Below, in pieces: positions 33,411-45,937 of a stretch of 64,000 nucleotides of DNA. The notes under the pieces were generated by a model, which saw only the letters and a list, made by a program, of their open reading frames with translations, searched no databases and had not been told where the DNA came from. Source of the stretch: Gonatopus flavifemur (lineage: Eukaryota; Arthropoda; Insecta; Hymenoptera; Dryinidae); NCBI GenBank assembly GCA_018340375.1, contig JAFFJZ010000004.1:44308001-44372000 (forward strand), written 5' to 3'. Each line of letters begins with the position of its first letter. Within the stretch, counting starts at the first letter, position 1. The position numbers were made by a program, and so were the translations under genes.

Positions 33411-35155
33411 GTACCATTTTGACATATGCATGATGTATCAGTGTCACATAAAAGTTTGTTACCAGTATGTGACATAATGGTTACATACGGAATTCATCCA
33501 GTGAATTAATTCACAATTTTTATGTAATTCCTCTCATTGTTATGTAATTGAGTGAGAAATTGTGACTCATATCTGACCCTCATGGTACGTAATTGTTATT
33601 TGATGTTATGCAATTCATATGCAACATTTATATAACCATGCGCACTGGGCTGACAATTGTCTGGAGACACTTAGAAGTACTGAAGTATGTCGGTAAGATT
33701 CATTGCATTCAGCATCTCAATTTCGCACCAACCATACATCTCTGGATGACTCAAATTTCTTGTCGACCTCAACACAATCAGCAGTTTCTCAATTGGACTT
33801 GGATGTGGGAAAAATTGTATGCAATTCTTCTCAACACATTGGGAATAGGCTCAAAGTTATGATCTAGTCGGAACAGTTGATAATCACCCATTAGCCCAAA
33901 ATTTCCTAGTAGGAAACTAGTACTATTCAGGAGAATGACTAAAAATAACTAGTTTTCAACTAATCAGAAAATTTCGGGCTAACGGATTCACGTATATACG
34001 GCTCGCGAGTTGAATGGATTCTCTCATTGCCTCTATTCATTGAATTCAGCATCATAATTCCGACTGAACAATGAATTGCGAATCCATCTGGGCGATCCGG
34101 ATTTCTCGTAGTCTCAGCACAATCGTGATTTTTTCCTTCATGATTTCATGAAGAGGTGTAATAAGTAATTGTTATCAATAAGGAAATTTGTATGAATATC
34201 CAATATTCTATGATAAAAAATTATCAGGGATTATTTCATCAATATACTGATACATAATTAAGTATTCTCTATGGAGACCTGTATTATTTCGAGTTCCGAT
34301 TTTTTCAAAATAACTGGGAATATCTGGACATCTAAAATTCACGTTACTCCATATAAATTTATGATTGAATTCCTTTGGAGGATAAGTCCTAATTTATTTT
34401 GCATTTACAATACCAATGATTCTAAAGAATTTTTTGATGAATTCACAATTAGTTTCAATATTATCAAAAATGCTCTATTGGTTGAAAATCTCAGAGCTTT
34501 CAATTAGTTCTATCAGGATTCCTCAGGTTATGTTTGGTACTCCTAGAGCATTCTTTCAAGATCCTCCCTGTTGTCTGAGTATTGACTGAGGACCTCTGAA
34601 ACGGCGAATGAGAATATCTACATATTGGAAACTCAACTCAGACACTTACCCATTGTCCCTTTAATTATAAATTATATCAATTCTCAAGTTCTTGAGTTTA
34701 GTTTGGAATTAAAGTGAGAACGAGAAACTATAATCAAATTGGCACCCGCGAATAAGTTGCGCTGGTATATTTGAAAAATATGTCAAATATTTTTTTATCA
34801 TTATTCTCAAAAAAGAATTGAAGAGTCATTGGGAGATGATATTTTTCTGCATGATTGGTCATACGGATATAAATGGTTTGTGCCAGATGGACTGAAATTT
34901 CTTGAGACTTGTGTCACTGAAATTTGGCGAGAGGCAATGAAATTGTCGTTGACAAAAGGTATCAAATTGGTCAAAGCTCATTGACAAATAATGATCAAAT
35001 AACGTTTTGACCAGATCTTTGGTCAATTTTGATGAGATTAAGTGAGATTTAGTGGGATTTTTCGATCACGACACTTATTCCATCAATGAATTATTTTCAA
35101 TCAAGGAGAATTTATACAAATCCGAAAAAATCGCTACATTTATGAAGAATCATAG
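33411..35155. other. No gene; one small fold-back
   Basis: TTAGCCCAAAATTTCCTAGT (about 33891) pairs with an AAATTTCGGGCTAA end (about 33983), and ACTAGT words are shared. The open frames at 33593 and 34271 resemble nothing known. Confidence 0.4.
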
Positions 35156-35220
35156 ATGAGCGGGAGGGAAGTCGGATCTTAAATCCCGAAGATGCAAGTT
35201 CGATTCCGAATGAAATCCTT
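35156..35220 (+). repeat. tRNA-derived SINE-like head, copy 2
   Basis: GAGCGGGAGGGAAGTCGG, then ATCTT/AAGAT and AAGTTCGATTCC, correspond to copy 1 at 17302-17369. It ends directly where repeat R, copy B, begins. Confidence 0.55.
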
Positions 35221-35225
35221 GTCTC

Positions 35226-35405
35226 ATCTCAACTCATGTGGTTACATAAGACATTCTGAAGATGTTCTGAGAATATTCCTGAGACGTTCTGAAACATTGG
35301 TGGGATTTAGGCATCTAGCATGGAATATTCCTGTCCCCGATATCGTAGCATTTCACGGCTACACTGTGAGAAACAAGTGTCGAATTACCGCAAAAACTTG
35401 AAATA
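35226..35405 (-). repeat. Dispersed repeat R, copy B, first segment
   Basis: Complement of about 29990-30172. The rest of copy B is at 40270-40414 and 42281-42378, separated by two insertions. The 3' edge is the TA used by the 4.86-kb element. Confidence 0.8.
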
Positions 35406-36399
35406 CACTGTAAAAAAATTTTGACTTAAATTTAAGAAAAAAGTGACTGTAATTTTTACAGTTACTGAGTCTGAATATTCAGAAACATTTCTGTTCTGAA
35501 TTTTAAGATACTTATTTCTGGATTTTCAAACGCATGTTTCTGAGTCATCAAACATATTCACATTGAATGCAAGATTCATGTTTCTTAATTTTTAGACATG
35601 CTGTTCTGAGTTATGAGAAACATTTTTCTGAATTGTCGAAAATATTTGTTTGAATTGTAAGAAATAGTCTTCTGAATTCGAAGATATTCTCTCTCAATTG
35701 TAAGAAACATTTTTCTGAACTGTAAGGAATATTTTTCTCAATTTTGAGAGATGCGCATTGAATTCTAAGATGATGCGATAGTTACCATGCGCGAGCACGT
35801 TTTTTCTACCAAATGACTGGAAACTGATTTCATGAAAAAAATCCGAAATTTCAAATTTCGGTTCTTCGAGATTTTATCTATGTCACTAAAGAGCCAGAAT
35901 TTTGAATTCCGGAGATTCTTTGGTAAACGTATAATATGCGGTCTACGGTAGTGGGTAGTAGACCGCATACCATATCATTACCGATTTTTTGTCCAAGAAT
36001 AGTGACGTAGATGAAGTCTCGAAAACCCAAGTGGAATGTATCTGGAAATTATACACTTCCCAGATGAGAAAAATTGAAGACATTTATCTAGAACATTTAT
36101 AACGTTTGTTTTGATAACATTATATAGGATTTTATGCATCTCTATAACTTCATCTTGTATGATGAAGGTATGGAAACCCACAAAATCTATCTGTTTGATT
36201 ATTACCAAAACAGTGTATTGAAGAATTATGATAAACAGCATTACAATTTTTTTAATACATAGAACATATATCTCCAAAAAGTGAAACGTAAATTTGGGTA
36301 GAAGAGAAATCAAATTAGCACGTATAAAATTATAAGAATATATGAAGGATGATTAAAGAATGTGGTTTGAAAACCTATTTTAATTCCATTTAATTTTCC

Positions 36400-38168
36400 T
36401 TCTACTATTTGTGATGAGAGAGATAGAATTGTGTCTTATGGGACCAAGTCTAATGCAAGTATGCCAGAATCAAGCGATGAGTATGTGAAACATGTACTAA
36501 ATGCTCCAATGAAAAGTTCCACAAAGAATAACATCGAGTGATTCAACATGAAACAACTTATATAATTTCTACCAGATCCAACTGATGCCATTAATTTCTG
36601 TATTATGTTATAGTTTAGTAAAAATCAATGTTTTTGAGATTGATATTCTGATTTATTAAAAACCAAAAAATGAATCATTTTCAAGAGATTGATTTTCACT
36701 GAATTATAACAAAATACAGAAATTGATACCATCAGTTTGATTTGGTAAAAATTATATAGGCAGGGTTGTATATTGCATCATGTGGGGTTATGCTTTGGGA
36801 AATGTTTCATCGATACCCTCAGTACCAGTCTTACATACTTATCGCTTGATTCTTTCATCAATTGAACTTTTTGTTTTACAAGACAAAACCATCTCTTTCA
36901 TCACAAATAGTTGGAAAAAAGTACATGAAAAGGATAACATATTATAGTTTCATAACACTTCGAAACAATATTTTCTGGTATTCAAGGAATAAAAAATCAA
37001 TCTCAATACTATTGATTCTCACTAAAGCATAAGAAAATACAGTAATTACTGCCATTAGTTTTATTTGGTAAAAATTATATAGGCAGAGTTGTATATTGCA
37101 TCATGGAGGGTTACGCTTTGTGAAATGTTTCATTGATACCCTCAGTACAAGTCTGACATACTTATCGCTGGACTCTTACACCAATTAAATGTACATCGTA
37201 GAAGACATAACCATCTCTCTCATCACAAATAGTTAGAAAAAAGTAAATGAAAAGAATATCGTTTCTATAGTTTTATGTACTTTTGTTCAACTATTTATGA
37301 TGAGAGAGATAGTTTTGTCTTCTACGATGTACATTTAATTGGTGTAAGAGTCCAGCGATAAGTATGTCAGACTTGTACTGAGGGTGTCGATGAAACATTT
37401 CACAAAGCGTAACCCTACATGATGCAATATACAACTCTGCCTATATAATTTTTACCAAATAAAACTAATGGCTGTAATTACTGTATTTTCTTATGCTTTA
37501 GTGAGAATCAATATTATTGAGATTGATTTTTGATTCCTTGAATACCAGAAAATATTGTTTCAAAGTGTTATGAAACTATAATATGTTATCCTTTTCATGT
37601 ACTTTTTTTCAACTATTTGTGATGAAAGAGATGGTTTTGTCTTCTAAAACAAAAAGTTCAATTGATGAAAGAATCAAGCGATAAGTATGTAAGACTGTTA
37701 CTGAGGGTATCGATGAAACATTTCAGAAAGCGTAACCCTACATGATGCAATATACAACCCTGCCTATATGATTCTTACCAAATCAAACTGATGGAATTAA
37801 TTTCTGTATTTTGTTATAATTCAGTGAAAATCAATCTCTTGAAAATGATTTATTTTTTGGTTTTTGATAAATCAGAATATCAATCTCACAAACACTGATT
37901 TTCACTAAACTATAACATAATACAGAAATTGATGGCATCAATTGGATCTGGTAGAAATTATATAAGTTGTTCCATGTTAAATCACTCAATTATACTCTCG
38001 TTATACTTTGTATCACGTATCACTCGTTATACTTTGTGGAACTTTTCATTGGAGCACTTATTACATGTTTGTATGTTTCACTTACTCATCGCTTGTTCCT
38101 TGCCCTAATTAGACTTGGTCCCATAGCACACAGTTCTATCTCTTTTATTACAAATAATTGAAGACAAA
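36400..38168. repeat. 1.77-kb palindrome built of smaller inverted units
   Basis: The two halves are complements about a centre near 37262. Within each half a unit marked by CTATTTGTGATGARAGAGAT recurs in alternating orientation: plus near 36403, 37278 and 37610; minus near 36885, 37205 and 38130. Other shared words are AAATTATATAGGCAG, TGCATCATG and CTGTATTTTGTTATA. No coding sequence. Confidence 0.8.
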
Positions 38169-38171
38169 GTA

Positions 38172-38623
38172 GGGGAGAGTGGGGCATGTTTTCCCACTTT
38201 TTCTTTGTCGATTTTTGTATTTTCCCCCGTTGCATATTTCAAGGCGTTTGGGGTACTATTTTACTCGTTGAAGCTTCCACTACAACCTAGTATAAATAAA
38301 TGTAATGATTTCATAACCATGTTGTTGCAAAATAGTGTTATTTGCAGTCATGTCACTTGCGAAAACTTGCCCCACATACGGGGCAAGTTTTCCAACACCT
38401 TCGAATCATATGGGGGCAAATTTTCTCACCCATTCAAAATCGCCAAAAAGAGATACGAAATTGGAGTTCGATTCCAAATTGAGTATTTTATTCGATTTTT
38501 TATTTGGAAATCAATTACAATAGGGGTTACATGTGATGTAGGAAAACGAAATAACGAATGTAGTACATAAAAAGTAAGCAAAAGTATGAAGAACAAAAAG
38601 CAATTACTCAATTGAATTACATA
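38172..38623. repeat. GGGGAGAGTGGGGCA repeat fragment
   Basis: Begins GGGGAGAGTGGGGCATG after TA. An internal hairpin at about 38361-38393 pairs AAAACTTGCCCC with GGGGCAAGTTTT. Related to the adjacent 894-bp element. Confidence 0.55.
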
Positions 38624-39517
38624 GGGGAGAGTAGGGCAAATTTTCTATCTTTTTCTCATGTTTTCCAATGCGTTATAATTTCTTAGTATGCTGGAAGAGC
38701 GCGCTGCTGGATGAATGGTCGTGAGTAGTATCATCTAAGGTATCATTCACGGCGATATCAGGTTAATAGCTGCTTTCATCATAATAAGATAACTGTTTTT
38801 ATGATTTTGTCGTTGGTGAGTAAACTTTACATATGTTCATTCAAATTGAAAAAAAAAACATGCTCACGTTATTCTGATTGTTTTCATATCAAATAATATT
38901 TGTTTATCTCTTCCGATAAATTTGTTTGTAACACGTTACAACAATTTGATTGAGACTGAGATAATTTCCTGCAGTGAAAAACATTGCTTTATCATTGTTT
39001 TCCAACTCTAAACTAACCTAAAATCGCGAAGACTAATCATATAATATAAGAAATGCATTTGCAACACTCTAAAATCACTTGGTTGAGACCGGGACAAATT
39101 CTCTTTGTAAAAAAATTTGCCCCGTGTCACGTTGGAAAATTTGCCTCATCATCGTTTTTCAACTGGGAACTAGGTTAAAATCGTGAAGACACGAGTAATT
39201 TACAAAAATTATCACATCATTCGATTCAGGGGACTTTCGTTTATAAACACATATTCAACCAAAACAATCAGAATAACGTAAGTATGTTTTTTTTTCAATT
39301 TGAATGCACACATGTAAAGTTTACTCACCAACGACAAAATCGTAAAAACAGTTCTCTTATTATGATGAAAACAGCTATTAACCTGATATTGCCGTGAATG
39401 GTACCTTAGATGATACTACTCACGACCATTCATCCAGCAGCGCGCTGTTCCAGCATACTAAGAAATTATAACGCATTGGAAAACATGCCCCTATAGAAAA
39501 CTTGCCCCACTCTCCCC
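38624..39517. mobile_element. 894-bp fold-back element, GGGGAGAGT ends, TA duplication
   Basis: Ends are GGGGAGAGTAGGGCAAATTT and, from the right, GGGGAGAGTGGGGCAAGTTT. The arms extend about 270 bp (shared GCAGCGCGCT, AACCTGATAT, TTTGTCGTTGGTGAGTAAAC). TA lies on both sides. No ORF. Confidence 0.8.
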
Positions 39518-40414
39518 TAAATGGAAATAATGTAGTTCTTTAAACCACATTCTCTGAGTTTCAAACTAATCGCAGTAATTACTACATGTTCATGTGGTTC
39601 AGTGCATATAAATCTACTTGAAATTGATTTTATGATCCACGAAAAATCAGAACATCTGATTCAGAAATTGGATGTTTTTTTCATCATTTTCAATTCAAAA
39701 ATCTCAATGTATCATCCTTCCTTTAATCATTTATCCATACCACCGTCATGAGATTTTCTGATTGTCATATTCAGAGACGATTTTTGCTCCAATGGCAAAG
39801 AGGTTAACTTCACATTTTTAACTTTTTTTTTACCGAATCCCACAATACATTTCATGTCAAATTATAAATTAATTTGGCTCAAATTACATTGCACAACATG
39901 TAATTACTGTTGGTGCAGTAAGTATTTGTTCATTAAAATAAATGATATTGAATTTGATTTTGCAACTCACCTTCACTTACCGTTCATTGACCGTCATACA
40001 AAGTAATGCAAGCGGATTCACTGCGCACCGATTCTGCGCATGTTTGCAGTGTAAGTTTCTTAAATTATTCAGATTCTTAATTTTCAAAGTATTGGTGATG
40101 AACATGAAGAAACTTTCTCTAATTTTTTAGAAACTTGGTATCTGAATATAATATTCTAGATATCAAAACTGAATTTTCAGAGAACCTTATCTAAATTTGC
40201 CTTTCAGAAACTCAAGTCTGAAAATTCAGACACTCCAGTATCTGAATTTTCAGAAGATTTTTCACAGTGTAGATTGTTTCAACACTTCAGCCAATTGTGA
40301 TGTATCTTCAGGTTTTCTGTGAATTCACAAGGACATTGGAATGGTGATTTCCCAAATACAAAGTACTGGTAAAATGGAATTAGATCCACATGTCTATGTA
40401 AACTACAACCGTAG

Positions 40415-42280
40415 ACGTCCGTTACGGTGGAGGACCCATATCGACAAAACCCATTGGGACCTATATGAGAATTTGTCGCTTTTTTGCCGCTAATTAGTTA
40501 CCAAGAGTTTGATTTTGTCGCTCTTTTGGTTTTCGAGAAAATTGAGGGTACACCAAGGGGGCCGTTCCGCTAGAAAACCCAATATGGTTAATGAGTCGGA
40601 GCGGATTGAAAGTTATACAGGAATTTGTCGCTGAAATTTGAGCATAGTTGGAATACCGTAGGCCTAACCGTTCCCGAGTAGGAGGGAAATAACGGATTTG
40701 AAAATGCAGGATATATGGGGTACGAGAATGGTGGTGATGAACACAGGGAGGACAATTTGATGACTTGATATGTGATAACGCACAGGGAACATTTGAAGGT
40801 AGTGATGCAGGGAAAATCTTGTAATATGGATGTAACATGGATGTAACGAGGGTATAACGAACCTCAAATGGTGATTGATTGAACATCATATTGATAGAAA
40901 CCGTTGTGCGACAAAATATTTCATTTACAATATGCGAGCGACAAAATCAGAATTCACTGGGAATTGGGAGGTCGAGCTGACACTGAACTTCGGTGTAGGT
41001 TTTTCTAGTCCAGTGAAGATTTTCAGGGAATATTCGTGGGTTTCGTGATTGATCGAACATTCCACTGATGGAAACCGTTGAGCGACAAAATATTCAATTC
41101 ACAATGTCCGAGCCAGAAAATCGAAAGTCAGGAAAAATCGAGGGATCGAGCTGGGTCGTCACTTCTATCTAGGTTTTCCAGGTCTGGAATAGATTTTCTG
41201 AGAATATTCTCGGGTTTTGTGATTATTCGAACATTCCACTGATGGGAACCGTTGAGCGGAAAAATATTCCATTGAAATTGTTGGAGCGACAAAATCAGGA
41301 TTCACCGAAAGTTGAGAAATTGAACTGGCTCGTCACTTCTATCTGGGTTTTCCAGGTCTGGAAAAGGTTTTCTGTGGATATTCTTGGGTTTTGTAATTGA
41401 TTGAACATTCCACTGATGGGAACCGTTGAGCGAAACAATATTAAATCCAGGTTTGGGATAGATTGCCTCAGAATATTCATGGGTTCTGTGATTGATCGAA
41501 CATGCCATTGATGGGAACCGTTGAGCGACAAAATATTAAATTCACAATATCCGAGCGACAAGATCAGGATTCACCGAAAATTGAGAAATCGAGCTGGCTC
41601 GTCACTTCTATCTAGGTTTTCCAGGCGTGGAATAGATTTTCCGAGAATATTCTTGGGTTTTGTGATTATTCGGACATTCAACTGATTGGAACCGTTGAGC
41701 GACAAAATATTCCATTGGAATTGTCGGAGCGACAAAATCAGGATTCACCGAAGATTGAGAGATCAAGCACGCTAGTCACTTATATCTAGGTTTTCCAGGC
41801 CTGGAAAACCCAGATATAAGTGACGAGCCAGCTCGATTTTCAATTTTCGGTGAATCCTGATTACAAGATTTTCCCTGCATCACTACCTTCAAACGTTCCT
41901 GTGCGTTATCACATATCAAGTCATCAAATTGTCCTCCGTGTGTTCATCACCACCATTCTCGTATCCCATTTATCCTGCATTTTCAAATCCGTTATTTCCC
42001 TCCTACTCGGGAACGGTTAGGCCTACGGTATTTCAACTATGCTCAAATTTCAGCGACAAAAAAGCGACAAATTCCTGTATAACTTTCAATCCGCTCCGAC
42101 TCATTAACCATATTGGGTTTTCTAGCAGAACGGCCCCCTTGGTGTACCCTCGATTTTCTCGAAAACCAAAAGAGCGACAAAATCAAACTCTTGGTAACTA
42201 ATTAGCGACAAAAAAGCGACAAATTCTCATATAGGTCCCAATGGGTTTTGTCGATATGGGTCCTCCACCGTAACGGACGT
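40415..42280. mobile_element. 1.87-kb Mutator-like fold-back element, 9-bp duplication
   Basis: The arms 40415-40828 and 41861-42280 are long near-perfect complements beginning ACGTCCGTTACGGTGGAGGA. CAACCGTAG is duplicated exactly at 40406-40414 and 42281-42289. A 9-bp duplication with long terminal inverted repeats is typical of MULEs. The core holds a 174-bp tandem array. No transposase; frames in the arms are incidental. Confidence 0.88.
40871..41807. repeat. 174-bp tandem array inside the MULE-like element
   Basis: Units start at about 40871, 41045, 41219, 41393, 41488 and 41662, each near GTGATTGATCGAACATTCCA and GAACCGTTGAGCGACAAAAT. Spacing is exactly 174 bp except one 95-bp truncated unit. 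A partial inverted unit (41808-41860) follows a GGTTTTCCAGGCCTGGAAAA palindrome. Confidence 0.88.
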
Positions 42281-42467
42281 CAACCGTAGATAATTCTACC
42301 AATACTCAGAACTGGTGAAATATAATTACATGTACATGTCAACGTGTGGTTGCTTGAAAGTTTGATGAAAATACTGTTGACATGTGTGTGTGTGTGTGTG
42401 TGAATTCACCTTGGGTGTATATGTATATTTACTGGTGTGCTGAGTTGGTAATTTTATATTACCATGT

Positions 42468-42762
42468 ATCATGTGATATGTAAATGTCGAGTTTTGTGAA
42501 GTGTTTCGCCCGTATGACCAGCATAGATCAGGATTCTTTCCCCCGGAATGGAATCCAGAGGATACCCAATAATTCCTGGATTTCCTTCGAGAGATTTAAT
42601 TCTTCCGCGTATAACCAGTGATATGCTCGGAATATCGTATGTCTCTGGAATAAATAATATCGAACACAAAGCAACGTATTCCAAAACCTAACAAACATAA
42701 TTTGATTCAAATGATTCCTCTTTTAACAATTACCCGAGCAGGAAAATTTTATGACAACTCTC
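42468..42762 (-). repeat. Dispersed repeat Q, copy 2
   Basis: Complementary to copy 1 (17505-18278) but without its two insertions, so it serves as the empty-site reference. The open minus frame (42528-42710) is mirrored in copy 1, yet it matches no known protein. Confidence 0.6.
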
Positions 42763-43065
42763 ATGTTCAATATGGGTCAGATGGGGCAGTGATAGGGCTC
42801 ATCTTTCTTTGGCACACCTGATCTGGCCCTGGTGAGACCACGATTTTTTACGCCTGATTAGAGTTAACCAGACCTGATCCTGATGGGTTTGTAATTTGGC
42901 ATACTCTAGTTTCAAATTGTATTTCTTCACCCCTATGAACAGCCGACCGAATTTTCGAAAACCTCTTGTTCTCTTCAGACCCCCGTGGGGTAACTGAGGG
43001 TTAATAACCTCAGCTACTTTAAAATGATCATGTTGAAAACCAAATTCCCAAAACGTGAACATGTA
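42763..43065. other. No gene seen
   Basis: A minus-strand frame at 42799-43137 shows no family motif and runs into the mariner terminus. Repeated CCTGATC/GATCTGG words suggest a decayed repeat. Confidence 0.4.
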
Positions 43066-44348
43066 TTGGGTATGGGAATAAGTTTCCGCCCTCTTGGGAA
43101 AAGTGTTGCTGCTGATACTATTTTTGAGTTCACTCAAGTGCTATACTTGTGGTTTGGAAGTGTATATGTAAGGTGTCGATTGCGGTAGTTGACATTTGTT
43201 ACAAGCGTAAACATCATTTTTTATCTGCTGTCAAAAATGACAACGTTCGTCCCGACAAAACAGCATTTACGGGAAGTTATACTTCATTGATTTCTTTCGA
43301 AGAAAAGTGCCGCTGAAACGTATCGTGTGCTGTGCAATATTTACGGTGATCAGGCTCAGTCTAATACAACTTGTAAATAGTGGTTTCGACGATTCCGAAG
43401 TGGCGATTTTGACGTGAGTGATAGAGAACGCGGAGAGGCACCGAAAAAATTCGAAGGTGTAGAACTGGAACAATTATTGAATGAAGATGCATGTCGAACC
43501 CTAGATGAATTGTTTGGACAGTTGGGTGTTGTCAGGTCGACCGTCGGTAAACGCTTGCACAAGATGGTAATGGTCCAACAAGCAGGTAATTGGGTGCCGC
43601 ATCAACTAAAGGAGAGAGATATCGAGAGATGTTTGGTAACGTGCGAGATGCTTCTTGAACGGCAGAAAAGAGAGAGTTTTCTGCATCGTATTGTCACTGG
43701 CGATGAAAAATGGATCTATTATGATAATCCTAAGCGCCGAAGAAGTTGGGGGCTGCCAGGTGTATCAGGTCCATCGACACCGAAAACAAATATCCACGCT
43801 TCAAAGATTATGTTGTGCATCTGGTGGGATCAGAAAGGTATTCATATTATGAACTTCTTAGACCGTCAGAAACAATCACTGGCGATCGTTACAGACTATA
43901 GCTAATACGTTTGCATCGAGCTCTTAAAAAAACCGACCGGGATGGGACGGTAGACATGATAAACTTATCTTGCTGCGTGATAATGCTAGGCCACATGTTG
44001 CTCACCCTGTTGAAAAATATTTGGAAGGAGTGGATTGGGAAATCTTGCCCCACCCGCTGTACTCCCCAGACATTGTGCCTTGTGATTATCATCTATTTCC
44101 ATCTATGCAATCAGCCCTTACTGAAGAGCGGTTTACTTCTTACGAAAGTGTCGAAAAATGGCTCAATGAATGGATCGAGTCAAAAGAACCTGCTTCTTTT
44201 CTCCAAAGAATCCGTATGCTGCCTAAAAGATGGACGAGAGTGGTCGCTTCCAATGATGCATACTTTGAATAACATTATGTAATAATCCATTGTTCGAATA
44301 AGAATCAACTTTGCTTGAAAAAGGGCGGAAACTTATTCCCATACCTAA
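43066..44348 (+). mobile_element. Second mariner, mauritiana/Mos1-like, degraded
   Basis: Termini TTGGGTATGGGAATAAGTTT and, from the right, TTAGGTATGGGAATAAGTTT bound 1,283 bp. TA precedes the left end; the right-hand duplication is not intact. It contains a broken transposase gene of the Mos1-like group, distinct from the mariner at 15243. Confidence 0.88.
43237..44272 (+). pseudogene. Mos1-like mariner transposase, heavily mutated
   Basis: From ATG 43237 the frame reads helix-turn-helix sequence (KKSAAETYRVLCNIYGDQAQ, WFRRFRSGDFDVSD) with stops after ILH (about 43291) and after CK (about 43378). It then runs open to 43903 through WVPHQL and TGDEKWIYYDNPKRR (first catalytic Asp). Two more frameshifts or stops near 43880-43960 precede LLRDNARPHVA (second Asp) and LYSPDIVPCDYHLF (third Asp; spacing 34). 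The end is VASNDAYFE at 44272. At least four disabling changes make it much older than the other mariner. Confidence 0.9.
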
Positions 44349-45245
44349 TCGATAAATGTGTGAGAAAATTTTGAACTGCATTGTAAGTCAGAATTTCATG
44401 AAATTCTATAATTGATTGATACTTGAGGCGCAATTTTTATGAACTTATCAATGAATATATTTTCAGCTGTTAATATACGTATGTACGGGACCAAATTAGT
44501 CTGCTTCATCATGCTTTATATTATAGTATACATTTATTGGATAGAGTGTAGTGAATCTTTGTTGTTTCAAGTCCTTATGAATATACACATTGGTAAGACA
44601 TGAAATGTCTAAGACATTGTTCACCACATTCAAACAACCCTTTCTACAGGTAAAAACAAATATCTTTTTGGAGGTAACAATTTTATCCAGATTTCAATTT
44701 TTAAGGCATGAATGTTTCACTCTTTGTTTTTTATTTGGTAGAACCAAAATATCTCGGGAACGCTCCATTGTATCAATTAATTGAATTGAAACTCCATCGA
44801 ATCAGGAGTTACTTCAACGGGATAGGGGATGGGTTGAATGGAAAATAATTTAAATGAATGTTTTTCCAAATGGGGATTTGATAAACTCAATCAGAAGCCA
44901 TCAGCACATTCCTGTTAATTTTCATCAATCACCTAATGGTATAAAAGTCGTCCAGTTTCTTCGTTCAATCTATCTCCTCCCTTTGATGGTGTTGTTCAGG
45001 GAATTTGAGGGATTCAAAATGTAGCTAAGCAGACCTCTTGATTGTCAAATGTTGTAAATCTGACTTCTCGGCTCAAGAAAGAATAATGAAGTCAGCACAT
45101 TGATATTATGAGAGGTTTCGAGCCATTTAAATTCAAGAAACAATTCCAAATCAACATATTTGCGTTGAAGAAGCCTCAAAAATGGACGTAAAATATTCTG
45201 CAACAGTTTATTTACATCAGGCGTTGACCGAGAATTTTCAATATA
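44349..45245. other. No gene seen
   Basis: AT-rich, only short frames. No strong repeats recognised. Confidence 0.45.
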
Positions 45246-45299
45246 CAGGGTGGACCATTTTTAATGAGATAGTCAAATATCTTGGAAACTAGTGGAGAT

Positions 45300-45660
45300 T
45301 AGGGCTGTGCGGTTAATCGATTAATTGTCAGAAACGATTAATTGATGAGCAATTAATCGATTAATCGACACTTTTCGATCAATTGATTTTTCAATTAACC
45401 AAATAATCGAATAATCGCTTGATTCCAATTGATTGATTCTTCAATTAATCGATTGCCCGATTAATTGCTTGATTTCAATTACTTGTATTTCAATTAATCG
45501 ATTAATTGGTTAGGTGCTTGATTTCAATTAATTGAAATTCCGATTAATTGATTGACCAATTAATTGGTTCTTCGATTAATTGATAGATAGATAGATTACT
45601 CGTCGACGAATTTCAATCGATGTATCGAACAAATTTTCATTTGATCAATCGACATGAAGC
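45300..45660. repeat. hAT-type terminus with ATTAATCGATTAATTG array
   Basis: Begins TAGGGCTGTGCGGTTAATCG directly inside the Tc1-like terminus. About fifteen overlapping AATTAATCGATTAATT-like words follow in 300 bp. This is the usual look of a hAT end with subterminal repeats; a matching right end was not found. Confidence 0.65.
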
Positions 45661-45937
45661 TGGAAATAGTTGTTTTGCCTCATTTACTAATCGTAAAACC
45701 AAGATGAATACGACCATTCCGGGATGAATAGAATTACCCCGAAAATTACGAATTTATCTAACATCTTTTCCATACGTGATGTTGTTTACCCTGTTTCACG
45801 GTACTTCTGATGGATTTCATCTTTCAGTTCATGTATGAGAATGTGGGCTCCTGAAGAAATTCTTTGAGACACAAGGCTTATTCAGACGTAACACTGATTT
45901 GAAAAGTAGATGGAACAGCATGGGAAAGACTCGTCCG

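Larger units (their letters stand above)
35406..40269. mobile_element. 4.86-kb element, CACTGTAAAAAA ends, TA duplication
   Basis: Left CACTGTAAAAAAATTTTGA, and from the right CACTGTGAAAAATCTTCTGA. TA lies at 35404-35405 and 40270-40271, with a single TA at the matching site in repeat R copy A, so the boundaries are exact. Subterminal TTTCTGAATTGTAAGAAA- and CTGAATTTTCAGA-like words occur at both ends (35440-35760 and 40060-40255). No transposase visible; the interior is mostly nested palindromes. Confidence 0.85.
40270..42378 (-). repeat. Dispersed repeat R, copy B, remainder with insertion
   Basis: Segments 40270-40414 and 42281-42378 complete copy B; the MULE-like element lies between them with a 9-bp duplication. 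A GT microsatellite (42384-42403) follows. Confidence 0.8.

Noticed and set aside
33190..33447. Minus ORFs rich in RIESN repeats
   Set aside because: Translation of TTCGATTCGATTC subterminal repeats of a hAT element.
36400..38168. CRISPR-like or direct-repeat array
   Set aside because: Units alternate in orientation and are about 300 bp long; this is a nested palindrome in eukaryotic DNA.
40494..42201. ORFs of 90-131 codons on opposite strands with matching peptides
   Set aside because: They mirror each other because they lie in the two arms of the MULE-like inverted repeat.
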